NCBI GenBank assembly: GCA_959347315.1
Contig: OY365819.1
Span: 24,700,495-24,764,494 of the forward strand
Direction: 5' to 3'
Length of the DNA stretch: 64,000 nt
DNA from: Bimastos eiseni
Taxonomy: Eukaryota > Annelida > Clitellata > Crassiclitellata > Lumbricidae
Both the position numbers and the translations under genes were made by a program. Shown piece by piece: positions 1 through 12,400 of this stretch. Numbering within the stretch: the stretch's first letter is position 1; each line of letters begins with the position of its first letter. Under the pieces are notes generated by a model. That model ran no database searches, was not told where the DNA came from, and was given only the letters and a program-made list of their open reading frames with translations.

Positions 1-2455
1 CAGTGGAGGGCGGATGACTCGGCTATTGGATTGACCTCGACCGATAGTCACAAGTGGATATTCAATCTACCGACCAACAAACGACGAATGCCTTTTCAGT
101 GTATTCCTTGAGATTCGACTAATGTCCCGACGTGCGTCATTTTCCACCAATAAATTTCCTGATCAGAATCTCCGCCACGTCGGCCTCTGTCATCACCGTG
201 TCTGAGAACGCTGCCACCAATCATCGCTCTACCCTATCGATACACCTTGGCACAGTGACTCTGAACGTCCATGCCATCTGTCAGCTGTCGACAAGAATCT
301 TTTATAAAAAAAATCAATTTTCACTCTGATGCTATTAGTTCATAACTAAATTAATAATGATGTATAAATTATATACATTAATTTTTTCACAAAGAATTTG
401 TTACCTGCATTTGAATAATGATGGTGAAACAATAAAAAAAAACTGTAGTTATCGATATGGTTATTACAATCATGACAGAAAACTTATAGACAAGGTAATG
501 AGAGCCAGAAATATGTCGTCGGCGGGTCAGAAATGGCCCTCGGGCCCGCTCTTTGACACTCCTGGTCTATGGGAATTCAAAAGCATATTTGGAAACTCCA
601 TGACGATAATTACTGCATTTGTTATTTTGAATTTTTTTGCTCATATCTCTTGATAGAACCGTGTTGTCTCATATTGTACAATATTCATTAAACAATTGTG
701 GACATAGTACGAAAAATAAGACTAGTGTGCTTTAGACATGTTGTTATTATTGACGAATGGAAATTGTCACGATTAGGCTTATATTGGATGGAACACGCAC
801 GGGATGAAGGAAGATTGGATGCATAACGTGTGACAAGATCTCAATTAAAGAACACGACACGGATATTAGAACTGTTTTGAACACAGTTAGTGACAGATAG
901 AAATGGAACCATCTTTCATGAGCTTCATCGTCGGAGGTCAACGGACGCCCTAGAGAAGATGACGTTCTATACTTAGATGCATTTCCCTGCTTTATTATGG
1001 AAACAGGCGTCGATCGAGGCGAGTTATGACATCTTCGATGTTGACGATTAGCACACATGTTGGTTTGAAGTAATATTTATTCCCGACATAAATGACGTAT
1101 GCCTACCTGCGGGCCTATACTCTTCACTGTCTTCAGTCAATACTTTGGACGGACGTTAAGCTCTTTAATATGGAAACAAGCCTTGATCGAGTGGTGATAA
1201 GTAAATCGACATTATCGGACATTAATATTAGGTCAAAACTTTGCAGTAAACACTTTGGTAGGCATTGAGGGAAGATGCATTTCCAATCTATGATCATGAG
1301 ATACAGGAAAAGGTTGAATCCTAAAAAAGTGGTTTTTATTATTTCATAGATTGAGAACATTCTGCTTGAGAAACTGGATCGATGAAACGAATTCTGTTTA
1401 AATGGAAGCTGAATTGATGAACATAATCATACCTAAGTAGAAGCTGGATATGATAAAATATGCACGCATAGAATAAAACCAGCTATTGTCGTTTACATTA
1501 TAGTAAAATAATTTTAAAGCAAAACATCTATTATGGGATTCTACCCATGAAGAAACAGATCTTGAATATTATGGATCCAGGCTGATCTTGGTTGTTGGCA
1601 AGGTTTACGAATCATACAAATGTTTACACATCAAAAGCTGCTTGTTATCACAAAATCAATATCAGACAAGTGTTTCGTTTATTTTGCAGGAGGAAAACTT
1701 CAGAGTATGAGACCAAATTACTATGTCAGAAGAAAAGGAGACAACAAATTCGCTGACATTCACTGAGGTATAAACTGGTCTCTAGATACAAGGTTAACAT
1801 GTTACGCTATCAACTATAAAAGCCCCACGTATTCGAGTTTTAGTAATTTTATGAATAGCTTCAACACATATTCCTAACCTCTTATATAAAATGGCTTTTG
1901 GTTTGGCACCTGACGTATAACATTTATTAGAATGGCAAATCAGCGTGGTCGATAGTCTTGTGCTCTGCTGCCTTTCAAATGCTTGTATAGGAACTCTGTT
2001 TCAGTTTTACGATCTTCCACTGGAGATATTGGACATTATCCCTTAAAAGTCATATCTTCATTGGATATTGAATAAATCGAAAAAGCATAGAGCAGAAGAA
2101 GTCATCAGATGTCTCATATCAGTCAACGTTTGTTTCAATCGGAGAATAACAAGACAGCGGTTCAAGAAGTTCATCTGGCGTTTTCTGCAAGGTGAGATGC
2201 CTGTTTACCTCGATCACAATATAATAAGAGTAGGCCACTTCATAGTGTCACTATTGTAATGCATTATGTTTAGCCAGTTGTCCAGACATTTGACACGATT
2301 CACCCCTTCAATGACCGTAGGTACAGTACTACCCTCGTTAATAGATAATTATTCTCTCGTGAATCGCTTAATTGTCCCGCCATTATCCGGAGCAATTCAC
2401 GAGCGACAGGGGTCACATACATGCATACATACACACAAGGTACGTACACACACAC
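1..2455. other. no gene recognised
   Basis: No ORF here looks like a known protein and none shows exon-like conservation that I can recognise. The only structure I see is the minisatellite at about 1370-1470, listed separately. The rest reads as ordinary AT-rich intergenic or intronic DNA. Confidence 0.5.
1370..1470 (+). repeat. dispersed minisatellite, locus 1
   Basis: About three diverged units of roughly 35 bp contain the core TTTAAATGGAAGCTGAATTG followed by GATGAA and a short AT-rich spacer. The same core recurs at five other loci in the window (near 3.3, 4.5-4.8, 35.9-36.1, 53.9 and 62.0 kb). This locus is on the plus strand. Confidence 0.6.
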
Positions 2456-2456
2456 A

Positions 2457-3013
2457 TATATAGGGGTGGGATGTGGAACGTCGTAAGGGCAGCAGAAGGC
2501 AGAAATCTATCCGCACCCGAACAAATATTGAACATGTTGACGAACTTATTTGCTCACAGAATAGCAACATCAGAAATCATCTCATTATTCGGCGAATTTC
2601 AGCAGAATTGAACATCAGTCGCACGTCTGTTAGAAGAATTGCCAATGAAGTTCTGAACCCCATCGCTTTTCATCATGTCCGTGGGTAAATTATCACCGAT
2701 GCATTGGACCCCAACCAGGTCATCAAAACTTGCAAAAGAGACTCAGAATATATGTGTGGCTACTGGTGGTAGACACAGGTTGTGAAGCAATATGATGTTT
2801 GTTTTATAACAATTATTGAGATGTGGCCTCATAAAATCGTTTTTGTAACTTTTTTGCTGCGTTGAATGTTTTTTGCACTCACTAAAAGTGATATAACTTT
2901 TGTTCTGTGTGAAAATATTTCAGTAAATTTTAGGCAGTTATTGATTCCCTCTATTAGGCCGCAATATTTGAATAAAACAGAGAGGTTTACTTTGTAATGG
3001 CGCATCCTGTATA
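2457..3013 (+). mobile_element. Tc1/mariner-like element, decayed
   Basis: A plus-strand reading frame at 2473-2688 looks like the N-terminal DNA-binding part of a Tc1/mariner-type transposase, including a helix-turn-helix-like stretch NISRTSVRRIANEVL. It runs into a stop at 2686-2688, and weakly similar sequence continues to about 2750. The catalytic DDE/D domain is absent. The right boundary at 3000-3013 reads GGCGCATCCTGTATA, a form common at mariner ends next to a TA. The left boundary near 2457 (TATAGGGGTGGG) is only a weak match, so the exact limits are uncertain. Family assignment rests on remembered resemblance. Confidence 0.45.
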
Positions 3014-3244
3014 CTATCGTCCGTCTGTGTTGCGAACACGTAGCTTAAACCCAACTACTGTTTCCCGCTTGAATAAAACACTAAACTCAAATCATAACAG
3101 CTCTCATTGTCATTAATTAAAGGTAATTTATCGTTTTAGAGTCCAACATTCATCCATTTTGTCGTTGTTGCGTCCAAAATTCATTGCACCTGATATTAAC
3201 GGCGGCTTCGTGCATGGCTGCATGTTGTGACATCAATACAATAC

Positions 3245-3345
3245 TTTTCATAAATCCAGCCTCCATATAAACCCGATTCTTTTCATTATATCAAGCTTCC
3301 ATTTATGCATGATTCTTTTCATCACATCCAGCTTCTGCTAAGTTA
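3245..3345 (-). repeat. dispersed minisatellite, locus 2
   Basis: About three units of the same 35-bp repeat in reverse orientation (AAGCTTCCATTTATG then ATTCTTTTCATCA then ATCCAGCTTC). It lies just upstream of the hAT element that starts at 3521. Confidence 0.6.
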
Positions 3346-3520
3346 TGTAACATTGGTTGGAATTTGGGACCCTGGTCGGAATTTGAGACGATAAAACGAT
3401 AAATTACCTAATTAAATATGCTTGTCCACTAAAACTATGTGCACCGATTTTAGAATCTTACAGAGAATAATTGTAGGGTAACAGCTAACAGGGTAGGACA
3501 TATCTGGTAAGCATAGGCAG

Positions 3521-4427
3521 CAGGGCTGTAAACAATACTGGAAAAAAGTATTGCAATACCAATACTTTCACCAATACTTCTCGACCAGCAAGTTTCCTGT
3601 TTATTCAAACAAAACATGTGCTAAGGAAAACGCAGTTTAATTACAATATTACTTTTACATAAATTATCAGTTTAATTGCAATTATTATTTTCACATATCA
3701 AAAGTTAGTATAATTACAATAATCATTTTTGCACAAAACATCAGAATAACTACAATTATTATTTTTGCATATTTGCATTATGAAGACACGTGCCACAATC
3801 TGTCAGTTTCCCATACGTAGAAAACCATCATTTCAAAATTACTATAGGCGTGCTACACCATGGTTTATCGGCAGCATGCGGTTGCGGGTTCGACTCCGTG
3901 TAACGACTCTGGGCATGTGGTTTTTTGCGCAAACGTGCCTCTGTCACCAAGCAGTAAGCTGAGAAGTAAACGGCAAGTTCTGCGATTTCACTGGCCCCGT
4001 GTCCATGACCTTGGGATTCGTCCATTGCCATGATTGCCGGCTCAAGGGCCTAGGAAAAGGAGATGAGCACCTCTCCAACGTTCCGTATGGAATATGGGCT
4101 GACTTCAGTGACTTTACAACTCAAGAATGTGTGTAGAGGAGAAAACATTATATATCCGGTCGTTTCCCTGTTTATAGATTCCTTTCATTCACACCAGAGC
4201 CCTCTATTAGACTATTACTATCACACCAAATAGAGCGTAGATTGCAACAGGAGACAATTTTCTGAGCGTGATGACTTATTGCTGACCATTTCTTTGATCG
4301 CAAATATTTCAAGTGGAAGAGAGATATAATAAATTTTTTACTACGGTGAGAAAAAAGTTTTGGTATCGCGAATCGTTGACTGTCTAAAAAAATATCGCGA
4401 TACTTTATTGCAATATTAACAGCCCTG
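3521..4427. mobile_element. hAT-like non-autonomous DNA transposon
   Basis: The ends are inverted copies starting CAGGGCTGT (3521 onward, and the complement of ACAGCCCTG ending at 4427). The element is flanked by 8-bp target duplications with one mismatch: ATAGGCAG at 3513-3520 and ATAGGCAC at 4428-4435. An 8-bp duplication with CAGGG-type ends is diagnostic of the hAT superfamily. No transposase frame is visible. The interior carries a tRNA-like segment (about 3860-4080) that looks like a SINE inserted or captured inside. Confidence 0.8.
3855..4080 (+). repeat. tRNA-derived SINE-like segment
   Basis: A good RNA polymerase III B box, GGTTCGACTCC, is at 3887-3897, preceded by GGCAGCATGCGGTTGC. 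The A box is not convincing. The body continues to about 4080 with no clear poly-A tail. It lies inside the hAT-like element at 3521-4427. This may be a SINE or a tRNA pseudogene. Confidence 0.4.
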
Positions 4428-4479
4428 ATAGGCACTAATCCTGTATTTTAGGTGCTTAAATTATTTAGAAGCATATTTT

Positions 4480-4830
4480 CTCATCAAGCCAGCTTCTTTT
4501 TAGGTATGATCATTTTCATTTATCCCGCTCCCATTTAAACAGATTCTTCCATCAACACGTATCGCCTTAAGAACGATTATTTTCATCAATCCCGCTTCCA
4601 CTTATAGACAGATTTTCTCATCAACACAGCTTCAACTTACTCATGATTCTTTTCAGCAACCCAAAGTCTACTGAAGCATGATTCTTTTCATCAATTGTGC
4701 TTCCATTTAAACATATATTTCTCATCAATCCAGCTTCTATTTCAGTATTTTTTCATCAATCCAGATTCTACTTAAATATAAGCAAATTGTTTTTATCTGT
4801 CCCGCTTCTACGTTTATAAACCTTTTAGCC
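4480..4830 (-). repeat. dispersed minisatellite, locus 3 (largest array)
   Basis: Nine or ten diverged units of about 35-37 bp in reverse orientation, each with a form of TTTTCATCAATCC, GCTTC and CATTTAAAC. This is the longest array of the family in the window. Confidence 0.7.
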
Positions 4831-4973
4831 ATTTAAACATTCTGATGACAGCTAAAATTGCACAGTAATCAAAACTCAGTTGAACAATAAAAGAAATAAT
4901 TTAAGCGCTTAAAATAGAGGATTACCGCGTAGGTCATACATGTAGGCGTGTGCGACCTGCGCATAACGAACAA

Positions 4974-5245
4974 CCAAAGATGGTAGAGTCGTAGACTAAG
5001 ATGTGACACTTCCTATCTGCGCTGTGTATCTGAATGTTTACGTCACCTACCCTAGAATCGATTGTTGTTGCTATGGTACCACTAAGATACCACTTTCTCA
5101 GTCGCTGCGTAGCGCGGCTGGAGTGGCGTCAACCGCGCCATGTAGCGAATGGAGAAGTGATTTTTATGCTTTGACCAGCACACAAGTCAAATACACAGCG
5201 AGATAGGAAGTGTCCTATCTTAGTCTACGACTCTACCATCTTTGG
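4974..5245. mobile_element. 272-bp MITE with long terminal inverted repeats
   Basis: The left end (CCAAAGATGGTAGAGTCGTA and onward, 4974 to about 5029) is repeated as an inverted copy at the right end (about 5191-5245), with only two or three differences in about 55 bp. The flanks carry a 5-bp direct repeat AACAA (4969-4973 and 5246-5250). There is no coding capacity beyond chance frames. I do not recognise the superfamily. The high arm identity suggests a younger insertion than most elements here. Confidence 0.85.
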
Positions 5246-6930
5246 AACAACGATGCAAACAACACCTTATTTATTGCGGTCCTCTTATTGTGAGACGTTA
5301 CCCAAATAATTGTCACGAGGGACGAGAACAGAAAGGAAAAAACAATTTAAGACTTAATGATAATCGACGAATAACATTTTTTGAAAGAATTTAGAAAAAC
5401 TTACTAGTACTGTTAGTAGGTTAGACCCGGTAACTGAAAATATTGACGTCATCGATCCTCTCATTGAACAGAATTACTATAGGACTAGAATGATAACGCT
5501 TCCGTTATTGGGTTACGGCCAACAACGAATCAGACGTGACTTCCGGTCAGAGCAAACGAGACTTGAACGAGATTGTGTTTACACACGAAACAATGTTAAA
5601 TTTGTCTATTTTCATGGAATTCAGTCAATGACCAGAAAAGTTAACTAGGCTCATAGTTTTGCATATCACTCAACTCAAAGTCCTCATGCTGGTTTAAAAC
5701 AAGTCTGTCGCTGCTAAGAAATTAGTATTAATGCAAGCGGCGTAGCTGTTCGCTGCCGATGTTTTTATGCAAAGCAACATGCAATTATAATATTGAAATC
5801 AGTCACAGGACTAAAATGTTTATTCATCGTTGTCTTCTAGAACAGACGACAGCGATGAATAAACATTTTGCCTCAAAGAATCCTGGGATCCCTTACTTGA
5901 GCGATAATCCGAACTTTCATAGGCAATTAGCTGGGCTTGGATCCTCTGCACTCGTTGCCTGAGCAAGAAGTTTATATCGTATTAAAGAGGTTTCACATGA
6001 TGACGGTTACGTATCCAACGTTCACTAATATCATGGGCCATGCCTCGAAGCATCCGTTTTTGTGAAGGATATTTTGGAGCAGATATTTTATACAATAATA
6101 TTATATAGGGAGCCTAATATATAATTCAATATGTCAACCTATGACTATGAGACCATAAAAAAATAATTATGCGCTATTTAATTGTAGATATCGTCTCTAG
6201 CTTTGATCACTGAGTGACGTAATAATTATTTCCACCATTGTAAATCAAGGCTAACAGCTGTGGTTAGCCTACAAATAAATAATTATAAGTAGGTCGAATG
6301 AGTAGAACTAATGACTTGATTAGACCTACACTATATGGCTGATTTAAAATGTTTTAGCTTTTCGCAGAGTGATGCGATAATTATCCTAATTTAAGTAATT
6401 TGTCTTTATAATGTAGGTCTAATATGAAATTATACATTACCGGCAAAAATGTAATTAATTTATGAATTACATTGATTTTTGGCAAACAATAAAATTCAAC
6501 AACTAACAATTGTAATTAACCTTCTCCAATATGGCCACTATATTGAACATGTCAGAGGCTTCAGCAAAAAGCACGTGATCTCATCGGCCTGGGTTTCACG
6601 ACCAAAAGTTATCAGTCGCCCACTGTAGGTTATATTTGGCAAAATAGAAGTTGAATTTGTCTTTACTTTCGCAAGCTCACGGCTAGGACGCTATATACAA
6701 AAGACACAGAGTTAAACGCCAAGCATATGTAGGCCTAGAAGTTTGTTTTCACATGCTGTGAAGAGACGAATCTTTAGGTTCTGTTTTTGGGAACCTTTAA
6801 TTGCGAGGATGATGGAAAGTATCGTTTAGTAACAGTTTTCATTCAGGTGTGAGGGTCTGTGAAGGTAAAGGGAGAAGCATCATTGACAATATTGTTGTCT
6901 CACGCGCTTAGCCATAATTTCTAGGTTTCT
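5246..6930. other. no gene recognised
   Basis: AT-rich DNA without a recognisable coding region. It contains one short near-perfect hairpin (5813-5869) listed separately. Confidence 0.5.
5813..5869. repeat. 57-nt inverted repeat (hairpin)
   Basis: AAAATGTTTATTCATCG at 5813 onward is mirrored by its complement CGATGAATAAACATTTT ending at 5869, and pairing extends inward with few mismatches around a loop near TCTAGAA. The stem is about 25 bp. No flanking duplication is obvious. Confidence 0.7.
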
Positions 6931-7084
6931 TTTGACAAGCGATTACCTTAATGAGACGATTAGAATGCGTTGTGGCATTAGGAATAGTCACGTAGTAAAA
7001 GCATTTCTGAAGCCGTTTCTTATCATGAAGTGCATTAATTATTTGGCAATGTTATTTCTTCCTCATCTCCTTTATTCGAAAGTC

Positions 7085-7375
7085 TCCTTCTCTTGTTCTC
7101 TGTCTCTGTCTGTCTCTGTCAGTCTCTCTGTTTGTCTCTGTCTCTCTCTCTGTCTGTATGTCTCTCTCCCTCTCTATCTCTCTTCCTTTCTCTCTCCATC
7201 CCTCTCTCGCTCTCTATTTATCCATCCATCCATCCATCCATCAATCCATCCATCCAACCATCCATCCATCAATCCATCCATCCAACCATCCATCCATCAA
7301 TCCATCCAACCATCCATCCATCAATCTATCCATCCATCCAACCATCCATCCAACCATCTGTCCGTCCGTCCAAAG
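7085..7375 (+). repeat. compound simple repeat (TCTG/TCTC)n then (ATCC)n
   Basis: A pyrimidine-rich TCTG/TCTC tract (about 7085-7210) passes into an ATCC tetranucleotide array with ATCA and ACCA variants (about 7217-7375). Long Ser/Leu and Ile-His-Pro-Ser frames across it are low-complexity artefacts. Confidence 0.95.
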
Positions 7376-7399
7376 TTGTAGTTGATTGCGTTGATTATT

Positions 7400-8790
7400 A
7401 TGTGTAAAAGAAAGTTAATTACAGTTGCCGAGTCTTTTATATAGAATAGGCGTACATTTAAAAGACGGTCTTCAGTTTGCATGGAGAAGAACTTTTGAAT
7501 GCTAGTTCCTATTGAGGAGGAGAAAGCGGACTGACATGGTACAAAGTTACCAGATGAATGACTATATCGAATTCACACAACTTTGTCGAAGAATCAGTTA
7601 TATGAGTCCATAGCTGTCACGGTTTTGACCTCGTCAAACTTGCAGAGCGACCGATCGGAGATGGTAGATTCGAAATGTCAAGCAGATGACATTACACTTT
7701 CAATTTTAATTCATCTTGTTTGACAATTATACTGACCTGACGAATGGTGTTTGACATTTTATGGGCAATTCAATTGAAGTAGAAATTCCCTGGTTGGTAT
7801 TCCGCTATCCTTACAGGGAACTTCCATTTGCTATTGCATTCGATTCTTTACTTGAATTAACTGGAGGACTTGACGTTGCTATGTTTAGGAGGGTCCATCA
7901 AGGATAGCCATTCATTGGTTGACCAGGTGACACAATATGCAATGGATTCCGATGACATCTTTGACGTTCTGGGCGTGAATGAAAAAGAGAAGACTGCCTT
8001 GTGAAGAATCCTAAAGGATGTAGCGATGATCCCTTCTAGCATGATCTCAAAACGACGACAGTGCTGGTAAAGACAGTTGTGAATGACTCTGTTAAGGAGA
8101 ACCATTGTGATGCAATCCATCCTCGTCTCTTGGAATGCAACAGGAAGACATACTCACGCGAGGTCCGCTCTAATGACACGCTGATAGAGATGACAGACAA
8201 CAGCGATTGTTTTATTCAGTAAAAGCTCTATTTTGTCCATAGTAAGTCTGTTGCCGGATTGGAGGTCAAAGGTTCTGGAATTCGCTGCCACGCGCCGATT
8301 AGGCTCCTGAGCCCTTAATTTCTTGTTGACTTGACTAAAACATTTTATTTGTCCTTGCCTGTCCTCTTTAGACTGCATTTATGTCTTTTAGGACTGGCCT
8401 TGGATGAGACCAAATTTTTTATGTGTTTCTGTGAGCCGTCGGTTGATGCTCTGTGCAATACAAGAGTCTTTTAGTCATAGCTACAGACTTTTAGTTATTT
8501 AAAATTTTGAACCAATATTTTGTTATCCATTCAAGCAAATATATAACTTTGTTTTTAAATAATTCAAATCAAATTCTTTCTATTTATCGATGAAGATTGA
8601 TGATTCCATGCCTTCGTGGTGAAAATTCCTTACATACCTGCGCACAGGGTCCCTATACCTGAATCCGCCACTGTATGGAATCCGCTACTGTCTGGAAACC
8701 TGACATCTTCGTAGGCCTACACCATTAGAACAACCCATATGACTTGATGCAGCGATCGTGTGTAAGTTAACGTGCAGCCATTGGCTTTCG
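7400..8790. other. no gene recognised
   Basis: Two short minus-strand frames (7857-8120 and 8154-8378) are present. The second ends next to a consensus-like donor GTGAGT, but I recognise no protein family and do not call an exon. Confidence 0.4.
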
Positions 8791-8990
8791 GGTGGGGCTT
8801 TTGAAGATTTGAATGAGTGACTGCGTGAGGGAATGATTGAGCTAATGACCGCATGAATTGGCAAGTGAGCAAGTGACTGAGCAAGGGTACTCCCTTACTC
8901 AGTCACAAGCTTACTCGCCCATTCATGCGTGAGTAAATGAGTTAGTGAGTGAGTGAGCGTGACAGTTAGTTAATCGGTCTCTCGATCGTA
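8790..8990. repeat. degenerate TGAG/TGAC repeat with internal inverted repeat
   Basis: An imperfect tetranucleotide-type array (GAGTGACTGCGTGAG and similar). Inside it, 8850-8888 and 8889-8927 are near-complementary arms starting CGCATGAATTGGCAAGTGAG, so the segment could form a long imperfect hairpin. A similar GAAT/GAGC array lies at 23975-24185. Confidence 0.7.
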
Positions 8991-9120
8991 CATGGTAATA
9001 AAGAATAAAATCAGAGATATACCCAGTTGCTCATATTGAATTCATTTAACATTAAAAGATGTTCAATTGTTTATAAGTCGCATTCAGATGAGCACGGTCT
9101 GCTTAACTCCAGTTCTTAAC

Positions 9121-9492
9121 TTAAGCATCACTTTTCTTTACAAAGACATAATCTTCTGCAAAGAGACCAGCTCTCGGTTCGTTATACTTGAGTTCTTTGT
9201 GCGTTCGGTATCCATTGTTTTCCATAAAATCCTTGTATTTTCCGCCGTCTCCATGTCTATATTCAACCGTGAGAATCTTAATGTCGATTCGGTCGAATGG
9301 AATCGTCTTGAGGACATCGAGTTCCACACCTTCAACGTCGAGACTGAAGAAGTGGACTTGAGTCCGATTCAAGGCCAGCAAGATCGTCTCAAGTGGAAAG
9401 CAAGGAACGATAGTTTCCTTCCTCTTCTCAGACAAACTCTCCTCTTTCAGTTTCACACGACCAGCGTGGCCTTTACTGCCTTGGAATTCAAG
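9121..9492 (-). CDS. methyltransferase gene, exon 4 (C-terminal half)
   Basis: The exon starts after CGTAG and ends with stop TAA at 9123-9121. It contains [20 protein letters not shown], the second signature of FkbM-type enzymes, and a typical C-terminal segment ending [11 protein letters not shown]. The long plus-strand frame over it (9067-9507) is antisense and not a gene. Confidence 0.9.
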   Translation of the reverse strand, partial: LEFQGSKGHAGRVKLKEESLSEKRKETIVPCFPLETILLALNRTQVHFFSLDVEGVELDVLKTIPFDRIDIKILTVEYRHGDGGKYKDFMENNGYRTHKELKYNEPRAGLFAEDYVFVKKSDA

Positions 9493-12400
9493 CTACGCAC
9501 AAGATAATATGACAGTTTTTTCAATACGCAAGAATTCACCAACTGCCTGCAAATGAAGCATAGGCCTAATATCTTTATACAAAAGTGCGATTGGCTATTA
9601 CGACTACGCGATGTTAAACGACTGCTTGTATAACTATAAATAAGTCTTCAGTTTTTTCGTTGAATGTCATTTGTTGGCCTTATCAAAGTTACTTCGATAT
9701 TTAATGACGATTTTCGTTCTTAACCTGAATAAATAAACCTTGAAACAAATCATAGTCGTGTGATGTTGGTTCGAATCGTTTAACTTATTTTATTAAGCAT
9801 TTCAGTTTTATGTTGTAGAAATATATCACTCGTGAAATCTTCAAGAAATAGAAAATGAAATAAAAGTATCAATTAAATAAATTTGATATAACTAAACTTG
9901 TAGTTGTAATTTCAATTATTAGCATTAAAATCTGCTAAAACAAATAAAGAAAATTGTGATAAAAGCATTCACTGAAATGATGCCTAGTTCCAGTGTCGAA
10001 GTTGGAATTATTAGAAACGAATAGGCCTACATCATTGGAGGTTACAAAAGAAAAAGGAAATAAAATACAAGTAGTGGCGTAGCCTACATTGAACGCAATG
10101 GCTGTCTCGATTTTTTAATTAAACAACGTTACATGTATTTGAAATAACACTCAAGTTATTTTTCAGTTTGGTCCATTATTTCAAATAAATTTAAGAATAA
10201 GGTGCCGTTCACATATTATATAACGCTTAAGGGTTAGGTGGGTGAGTTCCGGTTTTGTTAGCGTTATATTGTGTAGGGTGGGGGTGTAGGTTAAAGGTTT
10301 CGTTATATAACAAACTTTTTGCAGCTTATGCTATTTTGTCTGTCTGCCTGCCAATTGGAAATTCCATGTACCACGGACCTTCAATGTTTAATCGAAGTTC
10401 ACTATACGTTGTGAACCAAAACTAGCACCATTAGCTGTCACCTGGCATTCTTACTTATTATTTATAAATCCACTTTTAACAATTTCTTCTTTATAATTTT
10501 AACAATTTCCTGTGCATAGCTTTAAACGCTCTAAAATTCAATTCTGTGTGGTTTGTTTTGAGTCTGGTTTAAATTAAAATTAATTCACTTGAAATAATTA
10601 TTTTGGTATGTCTTATCATGATGTTTGATTTTTTTTCCATAGTATGTGTAAATAATTTATGTTTGCTTAAATACCTAATTGCAGTTGTAGTATACACTCT
10701 GTATACATCATGCGCTATTAAGGAATAGTTGTACCGCAAACCTATCGAAAAATGCCTGATAGTGCAATACTAAACCAATCCATTTTGTGTGATACTGTAA
10801 TGCTCATTTCTAGTGCAAAACAGGAAGGAAACTAAAATTGTGCTTTTAAATAGGATATACGTCACTATCATGTATCATAATGCTCTATTATAGTAGGCTT
10901 AGGCTACATGTAGATACATTGTGACAATCGTCGACTACCCAATTAGTTACCGTAATTAATACAAGTGAATTTATCGCCATTAAAAGTCCGATTATTAAGA
11001 TGCAGAGGAGCTCCATACATCCGGTCTAATCATCATTGGCACGAGAGAGTACACAAATTTAAGATAGCTTTTGTTACATAGCTAATTGGGCGAAGGATGA
11101 TTTTTTACTGCAAATTGAATGGATAAAGGCAATTATCAGCTGAATCACTACTATTTAAGTGCTAACTGATATTGTATTGTTATAAAAGTTTCAAATTGTG
11201 CAATACAATAATGTCGATTTAATGTGCTTATAGACTGGGGTGGGGTAGCGGGTAGGTAGCATATCTGTTACATAATATAGGGGTGGGGGTCACAGCTGCT
11301 GTTATGTAACGTTATTAGGGGTAGGGGTTGATCAAAAATTGGGATTTGATGCGTTATATAATATGTGAACGGCCCCTAAAGACCACGCCACCTTTCTAAT
11401 CCTCTGTGACATTTCTCGACCTTTTTTCCTCTGCTGCATTGGCCATTAATTGACACTGAGGCCGTTCAACGTTTTCAAATAATTGTATTTCTTGTTTCTC
11501 TTAAGACACCAGAAATCAATATTAAACATCAACTCAATCTGATACACATTTTCAGCGCAAATTGACAGTATTTTATACACAGTTCGTGATGTACTTAATC
11601 GGCAACTCAATCTCGTCGCCACACACTCAGAGCGCTGGCCAGATACCTGGCTACATGTATGTAGCCTAAAGAAATTCTGTAGAAAGCCCATACAGCTCAC
11701 CGCATAGGCCGACACCTAGGCGTCAAACAGGCAACTAGACCTACAGATAAAGGCTCTACATTCATACATACATATGCATACATTGCATAAAACACGTTTA
11801 AGCCTACATCACAACATGTTGTCGAGAAAGCAAACGCTTGACTGCATGTGTGACTTTGGCTGAGAAAATAAACGCGATGTCTAGAGAAATGGTGTTTAGG
11901 TTTGAATGGTATGAAACTGCACTGGGCAGGATTGAAACTGGGGAACAGTACAGCAACAACCGCAAATGGTGTGTTGTCCAGTGGCATCTGCGATGCGCTT
12001 CTAGTAGGGATAGCGGTTCAGAAGCGTTGCCACAGAAGCACTTAAGGCCTCGCAAGAAGAAGCATGTTTTGAGACTAGATTGCTGTCTAACCGCGCGTAA
12101 CGAAGAATGTACATGTACATCGCACATTTTGAACCAATTCATGCACGTTATAAAATTAAAAAAATTATTATGCACGGTGAAATGTCATAGTTCATGACTC
12201 AATGACGACAGAAAATGATATGTTGATCTGTAAACGCGTTTTCCGTTATGTATGTATGAATGTGTATGTGTGTAGGCCTATTTGCCTGTCTGACGCCCAT
12301 ATCTACGAAAGTGTAGCCTTTCTAGATGGAGATCTAGGAACGTTCTGTGCTGCCAGTCATCTTGGAATGATCTGTATACAATTCAGTATTTCAGAAGAAT

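Noticed and set aside
4480..4830. CRISPR-like array
   Set aside because: Units are diverged minisatellite copies without constant repeats and unique spacers, and the DNA is eukaryotic.
6932..7407. Long Ser/Leu and Ile-His-Pro-Ser frames
   Set aside because: They are translations of TCTG and ATCC simple repeats in several frames.
8154..8378. A coding exon ending at a GTGAGT donor on the minus strand
   Set aside because: Only the donor supports it. The protein matches nothing I know and no acceptor or neighbour exon is convincing.
9067..9507. 146-residue plus-strand ORF
   Set aside because: It is exactly antisense to exon 4 of the methyltransferase gene, whose minus-strand protein is clearly conserved.
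11446..12197. Overlapping ORFs of 89-123 residues on both strands
   Set aside because: No recognisable family and mutually overlapping. The region is intron 3 of the methyltransferase gene.
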